From: Hydractinia symbiolongicarpus
Lineage: Eukaryota; Cnidaria; Hydrozoa; Anthoathecata; Hydractiniidae
Reading direction: 5' to 3'
NCBI RefSeq assembly: GCF_029227915.1
Contig: NC_079878.1
Span: forward strand, 32,825,501 to 32,889,500
Length of the DNA stretch: 64,000 nt
The notes below the pieces were generated by a model. That model was not told the origin of the DNA, searched no databases, and saw nothing but the letters and a program-made list of their open reading frames with translations. Of this stretch, positions 24,137 through 35,065 are shown in pieces. The position numbers were made by a program, and so were the translations under genes. Within the stretch, counting starts at the first letter, position 1, and the number at the start of each line of letters is the position of its first letter.

Positions 24137-24937
24137 CCCTGGGTACTTTCTTTGTATACTTTTGACTATACGGGCCGAGTCCGGGATTTACGGGAAGTCG
24201 CGGGTTTTCGTTTGCCGGCGATTAAACTTTTTTTATTCAGCGTCTCATCAAAAATGAAAACATTTTTAAAAACTACAAGTCTCATGCGTTTTAGTGGTGA
24301 AAAGATAATTTAAAAAATCGTTTTGGAAATGAGTTTACTCACAGGGTACTTTCTTTACTATACGGGCAGAGTCCGGGATTTACGGGAAATCGCAGGTTTT
24401 CTTTTGCCGGCGATTAAACTTCTTTCATTCAGCGTCTCATCAAAAATGAAAACATTTTTGAAAACTACAAGTCTCATGCGTTTTAGTGGTGAAAAAATAT
24501 TTTAAAAAATCGTTCGGGAAATGAGTTTACTGCCTGGGTACTTTCTTTGTATACTTTTGATTATACGGGCCGAGTCCGGGATTTACAGAAAGTCGCGGAT
24601 TTTCGTTTGCCGGCGTTTAAACTTTTTTTATTCAGCGTGTCATCAAAAATGAAAACATTTTTAAAAACTACAAGTCTCATGGGCTTTAGTGGTGAAATAA
24701 TAATTTAAAAAATCGTTCGGGAAATGAGTTTACACCCTGGGTACTTTCTTTGTATACTTTTGACTATACGGGCCGAGTCCGGGATTTACGGGAAATCGCA
24801 GGTGTTCGTTTGCCGGCGATTAAACTTCTTTTATTCAGCGTCTCATCAAAAATGAAAACATCTTTGAAAACTACAAGTCTCATTCGTTGTAGTGGTGAAA
24901 AAATAATTTAAAAAATCGTTCGGGAAATGGGTTTACT
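24137..24937 (+). repeat. Last heptamer-type fragment with the final short unit
   Basis: Units at 24137, 24340 (192 bp), 24532 and 24735 repeat the order seen at 15027-15826: GAAAAGATAATTT unit, CACAGGG short unit, GCCTGGG unit with GCGGATTTTCG, GGTGTTCG unit. This is the last 11 bp-deleted unit in the window. Its GGGCAGAGTCC and CTTTTGCCGG changes show it has diverged from the earlier copies. Confidence 0.8.
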
Positions 24938-26153
24938 CCCTGGGTACTTTCTTTGTATACTTTTGACTATGCGGGCCGAGTCCAGAGTTTACGGGAAATG
25001 GCGGGTTTTCGTTTGCCGGCGATTAAACTTCTTTTATTCAGCGTCTCATCAAAAATGAAAACATTTTTGAAAACTACAAGTCTCATGCGTTTTAGTGGTG
25101 AAAATTTAATTTAAAAAATCGTTCGGGAAATGAGTTTACTCCCTGGGTACTTTCTTTGTATACTTTTGACTATACGGCCGAGTCCGGGATTTACGGGAAG
25201 TCGCGGGTTTTCGTTTGCCGGCGATTAAACTTCTTTTATTCAGCGTCTCATCAAAAATGAAAACATTTTTAAAAACTACAAGTCTCATGGGCTTTAGTGG
25301 TGAAATAATAATTTAAAAAATCGTTCGGGAAATGAGTTTACACCCTGGGTACTTTCTTTGTATACTTTTGACTATACGGGCCGAGTCCGGGATTTACAGG
25401 AAATCGCAGGTTTTCGTTTGCCGGCGAATAAACTTCTTTCATTCAGCGTCTCATCAAAAATGAAAACATTTTTGAAAACTACAAGTCTCATGCGTTTTAG
25501 AGGTGAAAATATAATTTAAAAAATCGTTCGGGAAATGAGTTTACTCCCTGGGTACTTTCTTTGTATACTTTTGACTATACGGGCCGAGTCCGGGATTTAC
25601 GGGAAATGGCGGGTTTTCGTTTGCCGGCGATTAAACTTCTTTTATTCAGCGTCTCATCAAAAATGAAAACATTTTTGAAAACTACAAGTCTCATGCGTTT
25701 TAGTGGTGAAAATTTAATTTAAAAAATCGTTCGGGAAATGAGTTTACTCCCTGGGTACTTTCTTTGTATACTTTTGACTATACGGCCGAGTCCGGGATTT
25801 ACGGGAAGTCGCGGGTTTTCGTTTGCCGGCGATTAAACTTCTTTTATTCAGCGTCTCATCAAAAATGAAAACATTTTTAAAAACTACAAGTCTCATGGGC
25901 TTTAGTGGTGAAATAATAATTTAAAAAATCGTTCGGGAAATGAGTTTACACCCTGGGTACTTTCTTTGTATACTTTTGACTATACGGGCCGAGTCCGGGA
26001 TTTACAGGAAATCGCAGGTTTTCGTTTGCCGGCGAATAAACTTCTTTCATTCAGCGTCTCATCAAAAATGAAAACATTTTTGAAAACTACAAGTCTCATG
26101 CGTTTTAGAGGTGAAAATATAATTTAAAAAATCGTTCGGGAAATGAGTTTACT
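24938..26153 (+). repeat. 608 bp trimeric repeat, two copies
   Basis: The sets 24938-25545 and 25546-26153 are each three units. Both contain an AATTTAATTT-tailed unit with GGAAATGGCGGG, then a unit with a one-base deletion reading ACTATACGGCCGAG (units 25141 and 25749), then a unit with TTTACAGGAAATC and TTTTAGAGG. The first unit of the first copy has extra changes (CTATGCGGGCC, CCAGAGTTTAC, a starting GGGTTTACTCC before it). Confidence 0.85.
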
Positions 26154-27370
26154 CCCTGGGTACTTTCTTTGTATACTTTTGACTATACGGGCCGAGTCCG
26201 GGATTTACGGGAAGTCGCGGGTTTTCGTTTGCCGGCGATTAAACTTCTTTTATTCAGCGTCTCATCAAAAATGAAAACATTTTTAAAAACTACAAGTCTC
26301 ATGCGTTTTAGTGGTGAAAAGATAATTTAAAAAATCGTTTTGGAAATGAGTTTACTCACAGGGTACTTTCCTTGTATACATTCGACTATACGGGCCGAGT
26401 CCGGGATTTACGGGAAGTCGCGTATTTTCGTTTGCCGGCGTTTAAACTTCTTTTATTCAGCGTCTCATCAAGAATGAAAACATTTTTAAAAACTACAAGT
26501 CTCATGGGCTTTAGTGGTGAAATAATAATTTAAAAAATCGTTCGGGAAATGAGTTTACACCCTGGGTACTTTCTTTGTATACTTTTGACTATACGGGCCG
26601 AGTCCGGGATTTACGGGAAATCGCAGGTTTTCGTTTGCCGGCGAATAAACTTCTTTCATTCAGCGTCTCATCAAAAATGAAAACATTTTTGAAAACTACA
26701 AGTCTCATGCGTTTTATTGATGAAAATATAATTTAAAAAATCGTTTGGGAAATGAGTTTACTCCCTGGATACTTTCTTTGTATACTTTTGACTATACGGG
26801 CCGAGTCCGGATTTACGGTAAGTCGCGGGTTTTCGTTTGCCGGCGATTAAACTTCTTTTATTCAGCGTCTCATCAAAAATGAAAACATTTTTGAAAACTA
26901 CAAGTCTCATGGGCTTTAGTGGTGAAATAATAATTTAAAAAATCGTTCGGGAAATGAGTTTACACCCTGGGTACTTTCTTTATATACTTTTGACTATACG
27001 GGCCGAGTCTGGGATTTACGGGAAATCGCAGGTTTTCGTTTGCCGGCGAATAAACTTCTTTCATTCAGCGTCTCATCAAAAATGAAAACATTTTTGAAAA
27101 CTACAAGTCTCATGCGTTTTAGTGGTGAAAATATAATTTAAAAAATCGTTTGGGAAATGAGTTTACTCCCTGGGTACTTTCTATGTATACTTTTGACTAT
27201 ACGGGCTGAGTCCGGGATTTACGGGAAGTCGCGGGTTTTCGTTTGCCGGCGATTAAACTTCTTTTATTCAGCGTCTCATCAAAAATGAAAACATTTTTAA
27301 AAACTACAAGTCTCATGCGTTTTAGTGGTGAAAAGATAATTTAAAAAATCGTTTTGGAAATGAGTTTACT
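26154..27370 (+). repeat. Six-unit segment of mixed subfamily A and B monomers
   Basis: Units 26154, 26357, 26560, 26763, 26965 and 27168 show no clear higher-order period. The pair 26560/26763 resembles 26965/27168. Unit 26763 has a one-base deletion (GAGTCCGGATTTAC). Unit 26357 starts CACAGGG with ATTCGACTATAC. Private changes become more frequent towards the orientation switch. Confidence 0.75.
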
Positions 27371-28381
27371 CACAGGGTACTTTCCTTGTATATTTTCGAC
27401 TATACGGGCCAAGCCCGGGATTTACGGGAAATCGCGGGTTTTCGTTTGCCGGCGATTAAACCACTTTCATTAAGCGTCTCATCAAAATTGAAAACATTTC
27501 TGAAAACTACAAGTCTCATGCGTTTTAGTGGTGAAAAAATAATTTAAAAAATCGTTCGGGAAATGAGTTTACTCCCTTGGTACTTTCTTTGTATACTTTT
27601 GACTATACGGGCCGAGTCCGGGATTTACGGGAAATCGCGGGTTTTCGTTTGCCGGCGATTAAACTTCTTTTATTCAGCGTCACATCAAAAATGAAAACAT
27701 TTTTGAAAACTACAAGTCTCATGCGTTTTAGTGGTGAAAAATAAATAAAAAAATCGTTCGTGAAATGAGTTTACTCCCTGGGTACTATCTTTGTATACTT
27801 TTGACTATACGGGCCAAGCCCGGGATTTACGGGAAATCTCGGGTTTTCGTTTGCCGGCGATTAAACTCCTTTTATTCAGCGTCTCATCAGAAATGAAAAC
27901 ATTTTTGAAAACTACAAGTCTTATGCGTTTTAGTGGTGAATAAATAATTTAAAAAATCGTTCTGGAAATGAGTTTACTCACAGGGTACTTTCTTTGTTTA
28001 CATTCGACTATACGGGCCAAGCCCGGGATTTACGGGAAATCGCGGGTTTTCGTTTGCCGGCGATTAAACCTCTTTCATTAAGCGTCTCATCAAAAATGAA
28101 AACCTTTTTGAAAACTACAAGTCTCATGCGTTTTAGTGGTGAAAAAAATTAAAAAATCGTTCGGGAAATGAGTTTACTCCCTGGGTACTTTCTTTGTATA
28201 CATTCGTCTATACGGGCCAAGGCCCGGATTTACGGGAAAACGCGGGATTTCGTTTGCCGGCGATTAAACCTCTTTTATTAAGCGTCTCATCAAAAATGAA
28301 AACATTTTTGAAAACTGCAAGTCTCATGCGTTTTAGTGGTGAAAGGATAATTGAAAAAATCGTTTCGGAAATGAGTTTACT
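27371..28381 (+). repeat. Diverged subfamily B segment next to the junction
   Basis: Five units (27371, 27574, 27776, 27979, 28179) lean to subfamily B: CACAGGG, ATTCG, GGGCCAAGCCCGGG, CTTTCATTAAGCG. They carry more private substitutions and length changes than the rest of the plus array: GTATATTTTCG, TCAAAATTG, AAAATAAATAAAA, TTTGTTTACATTCG, GAAAAAAATTAAAAAATCG (unit only 200 bp) and CAAGGCCCGG. Raised divergence is typical of array edges, which are homogenised less often. Confidence 0.8.
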
Positions 28382-28587
28382 CACAGGGTACTTTCTTTGT
28401 ATACATTCGACTATACGGGCCAAGCCTCGACTTGTAGTTTTCAAAAATGTTTTCATTTTTGATGAGACGCTTAATGAAAGTGGTTTAATCGCCGGCAAAC
28501 GAAAACCCGCAATTTCCCGTAAATCCCGGCTTGGCCCGTATAGTCGAATGTATACAAAGAAAGTACCCTGTGAGTAAACTCATTTCC
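28367..28587. repeat. Perfect 60 bp inverted repeat with 101 bp spacer
   Basis: The left arm 28367-28426 (starts GGAAATGAG, ends GGGCCAAGCC) is the exact reverse complement of the right arm 28528-28587 (starts GGCTTGGCCC, ends CTCATTTCC). The spacer is 28427-28527. Outside the arms similarity continues with mismatches because both sides are the same satellite. Such a palindrome could form a cruciform or hairpin and may be a replication or recombination hotspot; that part is inference. Confidence 0.93.
28382..28572. other. Orientation-switch junction of the satellite array
   Basis: A plus-orientation unit beginning CACAGGG runs normally for 45 bp to GGGCCAAGCC (ends 28426) and stops. Two bases, TC (28427-28428), fit neither side. 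From 28429 GACTTGTAG starts a minus-orientation unit at about monomer position 145, which runs 144 bp to CCCTGTG at 28572. The joint therefore links monomer position 45 on one strand to position 145 on the other, without evident long homology. The complete units on each side are not mirror copies of each other, which argues against a simple fold-back read artefact. Confidence 0.93.
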
Positions 28588-29993
28588 AAAAAGATTTTTT
28601 AAATTATCTTTTCACCAATAAAATGCATGAGACTTGTAGTTTTCAAAAATGTTTTCATTTTTGATGAGACGCTGAATGAAAGAAGTTTAATCGCCGGCAA
28701 ACGAAAACCCGCCATTTCCCGTAAACCCCGGACTCGGTCCGTATAATCTAAAGTATACAAAGAAAGTACCCAGGGAATAAACTCATTTCCCGAACGATTT
28801 TTTAAATTATTTTTTCACCACTAAAACGCATGAGACTTGTAGTTTTCAAAAAATTTTTCATTTTTGATGAGACGCTGAATAAAAGAAGTTTAATCGCCGT
28901 CAAACGAAAACCTGCGATTTCCCGTAAATCCCGGACTCGGCCCGTATAGTCAAAAGTATACAAAGAAAGTACCCAGGGTGTAAACTCATTTCCCGAACGA
29001 TTTTTTAAATTATTATTTCACCACTAAAGCCCATGAGACTTGTAGTTTTTAAAAATGTTTTCATTTTTGATGAGACGCTGAATAAAAGAAGTTTAAACGC
29101 CGGCAAACGAAAACCCGCGACTTCCCGTAAATCCCGGACTCGGCCCGTATAGTCAAAACTGTACAAAGAAAATACCCAAGGTGTAAACTCATTTCCCGAA
29201 CGATTTTTTAAATTATTATTTCGCCACTAAAGCCCATGAGACTTGTACTTTTTAAAAATGTTTTCATTTTTGATGAGACGCTGAATAAAAGAAGTTTAAT
29301 CGCCGGCAAACGAAAACCCGCCATTTCCCGTAAACCCTGGACTCGGGCCGTATAATCAAAAGTATACAAAGAAAGTACCCAGGGAGTAAACTCATTTCTC
29401 GAACGATTTTTTAAATTATTTTTTCACCACTAAAACGCATGAGACTTGTAGTTTTCAAAAATGTTTTCATTTTTGATGAGACGCTGAATAAAAGAAGTTT
29501 AATCGCCGGCAAACGAAACCCCGCCATTTCCCGTAAACCCCGGACTCGGCCCGCATAGTCAAAAGTATACAAAGAAAGTACCCAGGGAGTAAACTCATTT
29601 CCCGAACGATTTTTTAAATTATTTTTTCACCACTAAAACGCATGAGACTTGTAGTTTTCAAAAATGTTTTCATTTTTGATGAGACGCTGAATAAAAGAAG
29701 TTTAATCTCCGGCAAACGAAAACCTGCGATTTCCCGTAAATCCCGGACTCGGCCCGTATAGTCAAAAGTATACAAAGAAAGTACCCAGGGTGTAAACTCA
29801 TTTCCCGAACGATTTTTTAAATTATTATTTCACCACTAAAGCCCATGAGACTTGTGGTTTTTAAAAATGTTTTCATTTTTGATGAGACGCTGAATAAAAG
29901 AAGTTTAAACGCCGGCAAACGAAAACCCGCGACTTCCCGTAAATCCCGGACGCGGCCCGTATAGTCAAAAGTATACAAAGAAAGTACCCAGGG
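28573..29993 (-). repeat. First seven complete minus-orientation units
   Basis: These units lack a clear higher-order period. They include private changes such as AATCTAAAGTATAC, CAAAAAATTTTTC, CGCCGTCAAACG, AAACTGTACAAAG, ATCTCCGGC and CTTGTGGTTTTT. Several resemble units of the later 44-50 kb region (for example CCCTGGACTCGGGCCG and CGAAACCCCGCC), suggesting they are remnants of that lineage beside the junction. Confidence 0.8.
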
Positions 29994-32900
29994 AGTAAAC
30001 TCATTTCCCGAACGATTTTTTAAAATATTTTTTCACCACTAAAACGCATGAGACTTGTAGTTTTCAAAAATGTTTTCATTTTTGATGAGACGGTTAATGA
30101 AAGAAGTTTAATCGCCGGCAAACAAAAACCCGCGATTTCCCGTAAATCCCGGGCTTGGCCCGTATAGTCGAATGTATACAAAGAAAGTACCCTGTCAGTA
30201 AACTCATTTCCCGAACGATTTTTTAAATTATTTTTTCGCCACTAAAACGCATGAGACTTGTAGTTTTCAGAAGTGTTTTCATTTTTGATGAGACGCTTAA
30301 TGAAAGTGGTTTAATCGGCGGCAAACGAAAACCCGCGATTTCCCGTAAATCCCGGCTTGGCCCGTATAGTCGAATGTATACAAAGAATGTACCCTGTGAG
30401 TAAACTCATTTCCAAAAAGATTTTTTAAATTATCTTTTCACCAATAAAATGCATGAGACTTGTAGTTTTCAAAGATGTTTTCATTTTTGATGAGACGCTG
30501 AATGAAAGAAGTTTAATCGCCGGCAAACGAAAACCCGCCATTTCCCGTAAACCCCGGACTCGGTCCGTATAATCAAAAGTATACAAAGAAAGTACCCAGG
30601 GAATAAACTCATTTCCCGAACGATTTTTTAAATTATTTTTTCACCACTAAAACGCATGAGACTTGTAGTTTTCAAAAATTTTTTCATTTTTGATGAGACG
30701 CTGAATGAAAGAAGTTTAATCGCCGGCAAACGAAAACCTGCAATTTCCCGTAAATCCCGGACTCGGCCCGCATAGTCAAAAGTATACAAAGAAAGTACCC
30801 AGGGTGTAAACTCATTTCCCGAACGATTTTTTAAATTATTATTTCACCACTAAAGCCCATGAGACTTGTACTTTTTAAAAATGTTTTCATTTTTGATGAG
30901 ACGCTGAATAAAAGAAGTTTAATCGCCAACAAACGAAAACTCGCGACTTCCCGTAAATCCCGGACTCGGCCCGTATAGTCAAAAGTATACAAAGAAAGTA
31001 CCCAGGGAGTAAACGCATTTCCCGAACGATTTTTTAAATTATATTTTCACCACTAAAACGCATGAGACTTGTAGTTTTCAAAAATGTTTTCATTTTTGAT
31101 GAGACACTGAATGAAAGAAGTTTATTCGCCGGCAAACGAAAACCTGCGATTTCCCGTAAATCCCGGACTCGGCCCGTATAGTCAAAAGTATACAAAAAAA
31201 GTACCCAGGGTGTAAACTCATTTCCCGAACGATTTTTTAAATTATTATTTCACCACTAAAGCCCATGAGACTTGTAGTTTTTAAAAATGTTTTCATTTTT
31301 GATGAGACGCTGAATAAAAGAAGTTTAAACGCCGGCAAACGAAAACCCGCGACTTCCCGTAAATCCCGGACTCGGCCCGTATAGTCAAAACTATACAAAG
31401 AAAATACCCAAGGTGTAAACTCATTTCCCGAACGATTTTTTAAATTATTATTTCGCCACTAAAGCCCATGAGACTTGTAGTTTTTAAAAATGTTTTCATT
31501 TTTGATGAGACGCTGACTAAAAGAAGTTTAATCGCCGGCAAACGAAAACCTGCGATTTCCCGTAAATCCCGGACTCGGCCCGTATAGTCAAAAGTATACA
31601 AAGAAAGTACCCAGGGTGTAAACTCATTTCCCGAACGATTTTTTAAATTATTATTTCACCACTAAAACGCATGAGACTTGTAGTTTTCAGAAGTGTTTTC
31701 ATTTTTGATGAGACGCTTAATGAAAGTGGTTTAATCGGCGGCAAACGAAAACCCGCGATTTCCCGTAAATCCCGGCTTGGCCCGTATAGTCGAATGTATA
31801 CAAAGAAAGTACCCTGTGAGTAAACTCATTTCCAAAAAGATTTTTTAAATTATCTTTTCACCAATAAAATGCATGAGACTTGTAGTTTTCAAAAATGTTT
31901 TCATTTTTGATGAGACGCTGAATGAAAGAAGTTTAATCGCCGGCAAACGAAAACCCGCCATTTCCCGTAAACCCCGGACTCGGTCCGTATAATCAAAAGT
32001 ATACAAAGAAAGTACCCAGGGAGTAAACTCATTTCCCGAACGATTTTTTAAATTATTTTTTCACCACTGAAACGCATGAGACTTGTAGTTTTCAAAAATG
32101 TTTTCATTTTTGATGAGACGCTGAATGAAAGAAGTTTAATCGCCGGCAAACGAAAACCTGCGATTTCCCGTAAATCCCGGACTCGGCCCGTATAGTCAAA
32201 AGTATACAAAGAAAGTACCCAGGGTGTAAACTCATTTCCCGAACGATTTTTTAAATTATTATTTCACCACTAAAGCCCATGAGACTTGTACTTTTTAAAA
32301 ATGTTTTCATTTTTGATGAGACGCTGAATAAAAGAAGTTTAATCGCCAACAAACGAAAACTCGCGACTTCCCGTAAATCCCGGACTCGGCCCGTATAGTC
32401 AAAAGTATACAAAGAAAGTACCCAGGGAGTAAACGCATTTCCCGAACGATTTTTTAAATTATATTTTCACCACTAAAACGCATGAGACTTGTAGTTTTCA
32501 AAAATGTTTTCATTTTTGATGAGACACTGAATGAAAGAAGTTTATTCGCCGGCAAACGAAAACCTGCGATTTCCCGTAAATCCCGGACTCGGCCCGTATA
32601 GTCAAAAGTATACAAAAAAAGTACCCAGGGTGTAAACTCATTTCCCGAACGATTTTTTAAATTATTATTTCACCACTAAAGCCCATGAGACTTGTAGTTT
32701 TTAAAAATGTTTTCATTTTTGATGAGACGCTGAATAAAAGAAGTTTAAACGCCGGCAAACGAAAACCCGCGACTTCCCGTAAATCCCGGACTCGGCCCGT
32801 ATAGTCAAAAGTATACAAAGAAAGTACCCAGGGAGTAAACGCATTTCCCGAACGATTTTTTAAATTATATTTTCACCACTAAAACGCATGAGACTTGTAG

Positions 32901-35065
32901 TTTTCAAAAATGTTTTCATTTTTGATGAGACACTGAATGAAAGAAGTTTATTCGCCGGCAAACGAAAACCTGCGATTTCCCGTAAATCCCGGACTCGGCC
33001 CGTATAGTCAAAAGTATACAAAAAAAGTACCCAGGGTGTAAACTCATTTCCCGAACGATTTTTTAAATTATTATTTCACCACTAAAGCCCATGAGACTTG
33101 TAGTTTTTAAAAATGTTTTCATTTTTGATGAGACGCTGAATAAAAGAAGTTTAAACGCCGGCAAACGAAAACCCGCGACTTCCCGTAAATCCCGGACTCG
33201 GCCCGTATAGTCAAAACTATACAAAGAAAATACCCAAGGTGTAAACTCATTTCCCGAACGATTTTTTAAATTATTATTTCGCCACTAAAGCCCATGAGAC
33301 TTGTAGTTTTTAAAAATGTTTTCATTTTTGATGAGACGCTGAATAAAAGAAGTTTAATCGCCGGCAAACGAAAACCTGCGATTTCCCGTAAATCCCGGAC
33401 TCGGCCCGTATAGTCAAAAGTGTACAAAGAAAGTACCCAGGGTGTAAACTCATTTCCCGAACGATTTTTTAAATTATTATTTCACCACTAAAACGCATGA
33501 GACTTGTAGTTTTCAGAAGTGTTTTCATTTTTGATGAGACGCTTAATGAAAGTGGTTTAATCGGCGGCAAACGAAAACCCGCGATTTCCCGTAAATCCCG
33601 GTTTGGCCCGTATAGTCGAATGTATACAAAGAAAGTACCCTGTGAGTAAACTCATTTCCAAAAAGATTTTTAAAATTATCTTTTCACCAATATAATGCAT
33701 GAGACTTGTAGTTTTCAAAAATGTTTTCATTTTTGATGAGACGCTGAATGAAAGAAGTTTAATCGCCGGCAAACGAAAACCCGCCATTTCCCGTAAACCC
33801 CGGACTCGGTCCGTATAATCAAAAGTATACAAAGAAAGTACCCAGGGAGTAAACTCATTTCCCGAACGATTTTTTAAATTATTTTTTCACCACTAAAACG
33901 CATGAGACTTGTAGTTTTCAAAAATTTTTTCATTTTTGATGAGACGCTGAATGAAAGAAGTTTAATCGCCGGCAAACGAAAACCTGCGATTTCCCGTAAA
34001 TCCCGGACTCGGCCCGTATAGTCAAAAGTATACAAAGAAAGTACCCAGGGTGTAAACTCATTTCCCGAACGATTTTTTAAATTATTATTTCACCACTAAA
34101 GCCCATGAGACTTGTACTTTTTAAAAATGTTTTCATTTTTGATGAGACGCTGAATAAAAGAAGTTTAATCGCCAACAAACGAAAACTCGCGACTTCCCGT
34201 AAATCCCGGACTCGGCCCGTATAGTCAAAAGCATACAAAGAAAGTACCCAGGGAGTAAACGCATTTCCCGAACGATTTTTTAAATTATATTTTCACCACT
34301 AAAACGCATGAGACTTGTAGTTTTCAAAAATGTTTTCATTTTTGATGAGACACTGAATGAAAGAAGTTTATTCGCCGGCAAACGAAAACCTGCGATTTCC
34401 CGTAAATCCCGGACTCGGCCCGTATAGTCAAAAGTATACAAAAAAAGTACCCAGGGTGTAAACTCATTTCCCGAACGATTTTTTAAATTATTATTTCACC
34501 ACTAAAGCCCATGAGACTTGTAGTTTTTAAAAATGTTTTCATTTTTGATGAGACGCTGAATAAAAGAAGTTTAAACGCCGGCAAACGAAAACCCGCGACT
34601 TCCCGTAAATCCCGGACTCGGCCCGTATAGTCAAAAGTATACAAAAAAAGTACCCAGGGTGTAAACTCATTTCCCGAACGATTTTTTAAATTATTATTTC
34701 ACCACTAAAGCCCATGAGACTTGTAGTTTTTAAAAATGTTTTCATTTTTGATGAGACGCTGAATAAAAGAAGTTTAAACGCCGGCAAACGAAAACCCGCG
34801 ACTTCCCGTAAATCCCGGACTCGGCCCGTATAGTCAAAACTATACAAAGAAAATACCCAAGGTGTAAACTCATTTCCCGAACGATTTTTTAAATTATTAT
34901 TTCGCCACTAAAGCCCATGAGACTTGTAGTTTTTAAAAATGTTTTCATTTTTGATGAGACGCTGACTAAAAGAAGTTTAATCGCTGGCAAACGAAAACCT
35001 GCGATTTCCCGTAAATCCCGGACTCGGCCCGTATAGTCAAAAGTATACAAAGAAAGTACCCAGGG
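29994..35065 (-). repeat. 5,072 bp 25-unit tandem duplication, copy 1
   Basis: This block is repeated directly at 35066-40137. A B-type marker (CAGAAGTGTTTTC with AATCGGCGGC) falls at 30268, 31688 and 33514 and again 5,072 bp later in each case, giving internal sub-blocks of 1,420, 1,826 and 1,826 bp. Shared private variants include GGTTAATGAAAG, CAAAGAATGTACC, CAAAGATG, CACTGAAACGC, GACTAAAAGAAG, AGTGTACAAAG, AAAGCATACAAAG and ATCGCTGGC. The first base differs (A here, T in copy 2); block-by-block reading showed no other difference. Both copies carry an identical chance 91-codon antisense open frame (33557-33832). Confidence 0.94.

Larger units (their letters stand above)
1..28381 (+). repeat. 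Satellite array, plus orientation, 141 complete monomers
   Basis: I walked this stretch monomer by monomer, taking the CCCTGGG block (or its variants TCCCGGG, GCCTGGG, CACAGGG) as the start of each unit. It divides without gaps into 141 complete units: 120 of about 203 bp and 21 of 192 bp, with only single-base or 3-base length changes elsewhere. The sum of unit lengths matches the endpoint exactly. Every unit has the same order: CCCTGGG, CTTTGTATAC, ACTATACGGGCC, a G-run segment, GCCGGCG, CAAAAATGAAAACATTTTTG, TTTAGTGGTGAA, an A/T tract and GGAAATGAGTTTAC. No foreign DNA interrupts it. Tandem arrays of nucleosome-scale monomers are known in eukaryotic heterochromatin and centromeres; which applies here cannot be read from the sequence. 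Confidence 0.97.

Noticed and set aside
1557-24505. Many 60-107 codon plus-strand open frames containing FRLPAIKLLLFSVSS-like peptides
   Set aside because: They are the same monomer frame read again and again. The unit length (203 or 192 bp) and the conserved stop in AATTTAAAAAATC limit each frame to about one monomer. There is no start context, codon bias or conservation at the protein level, and 203 is not divisible by three, so frames do not run through the array. Two 107-codon frames at 4389 and 5179 exist only because a TTTTTAAAAAT variant removes the stop.
28400-28420. CENP-B-box-like motif in subfamily B units (TTCGACTATACGGG)
   Set aside because: The core of the CENP-B box is TTCG, four bases, A, two bases, CGGG. 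Here TTCG and CGGG are six bases apart instead of seven, and the central A is out of place. Most A-type units have TTTG instead of TTCG. It is not a match.
28194-28577. Overlapping open frames of 127 codons (plus) and 96 codons (minus) at the orientation switch
   Set aside because: They arise because a monomer frame is joined to its own reverse complement. The two frames share the same peptides by symmetry, and no domain is recognisable.
28367-28587. Terminal inverted repeat of a DNA transposon
   Set aside because: The inverted arms are ordinary satellite sequence meeting head to head. There is no transposase, target-site duplication or non-satellite interior.
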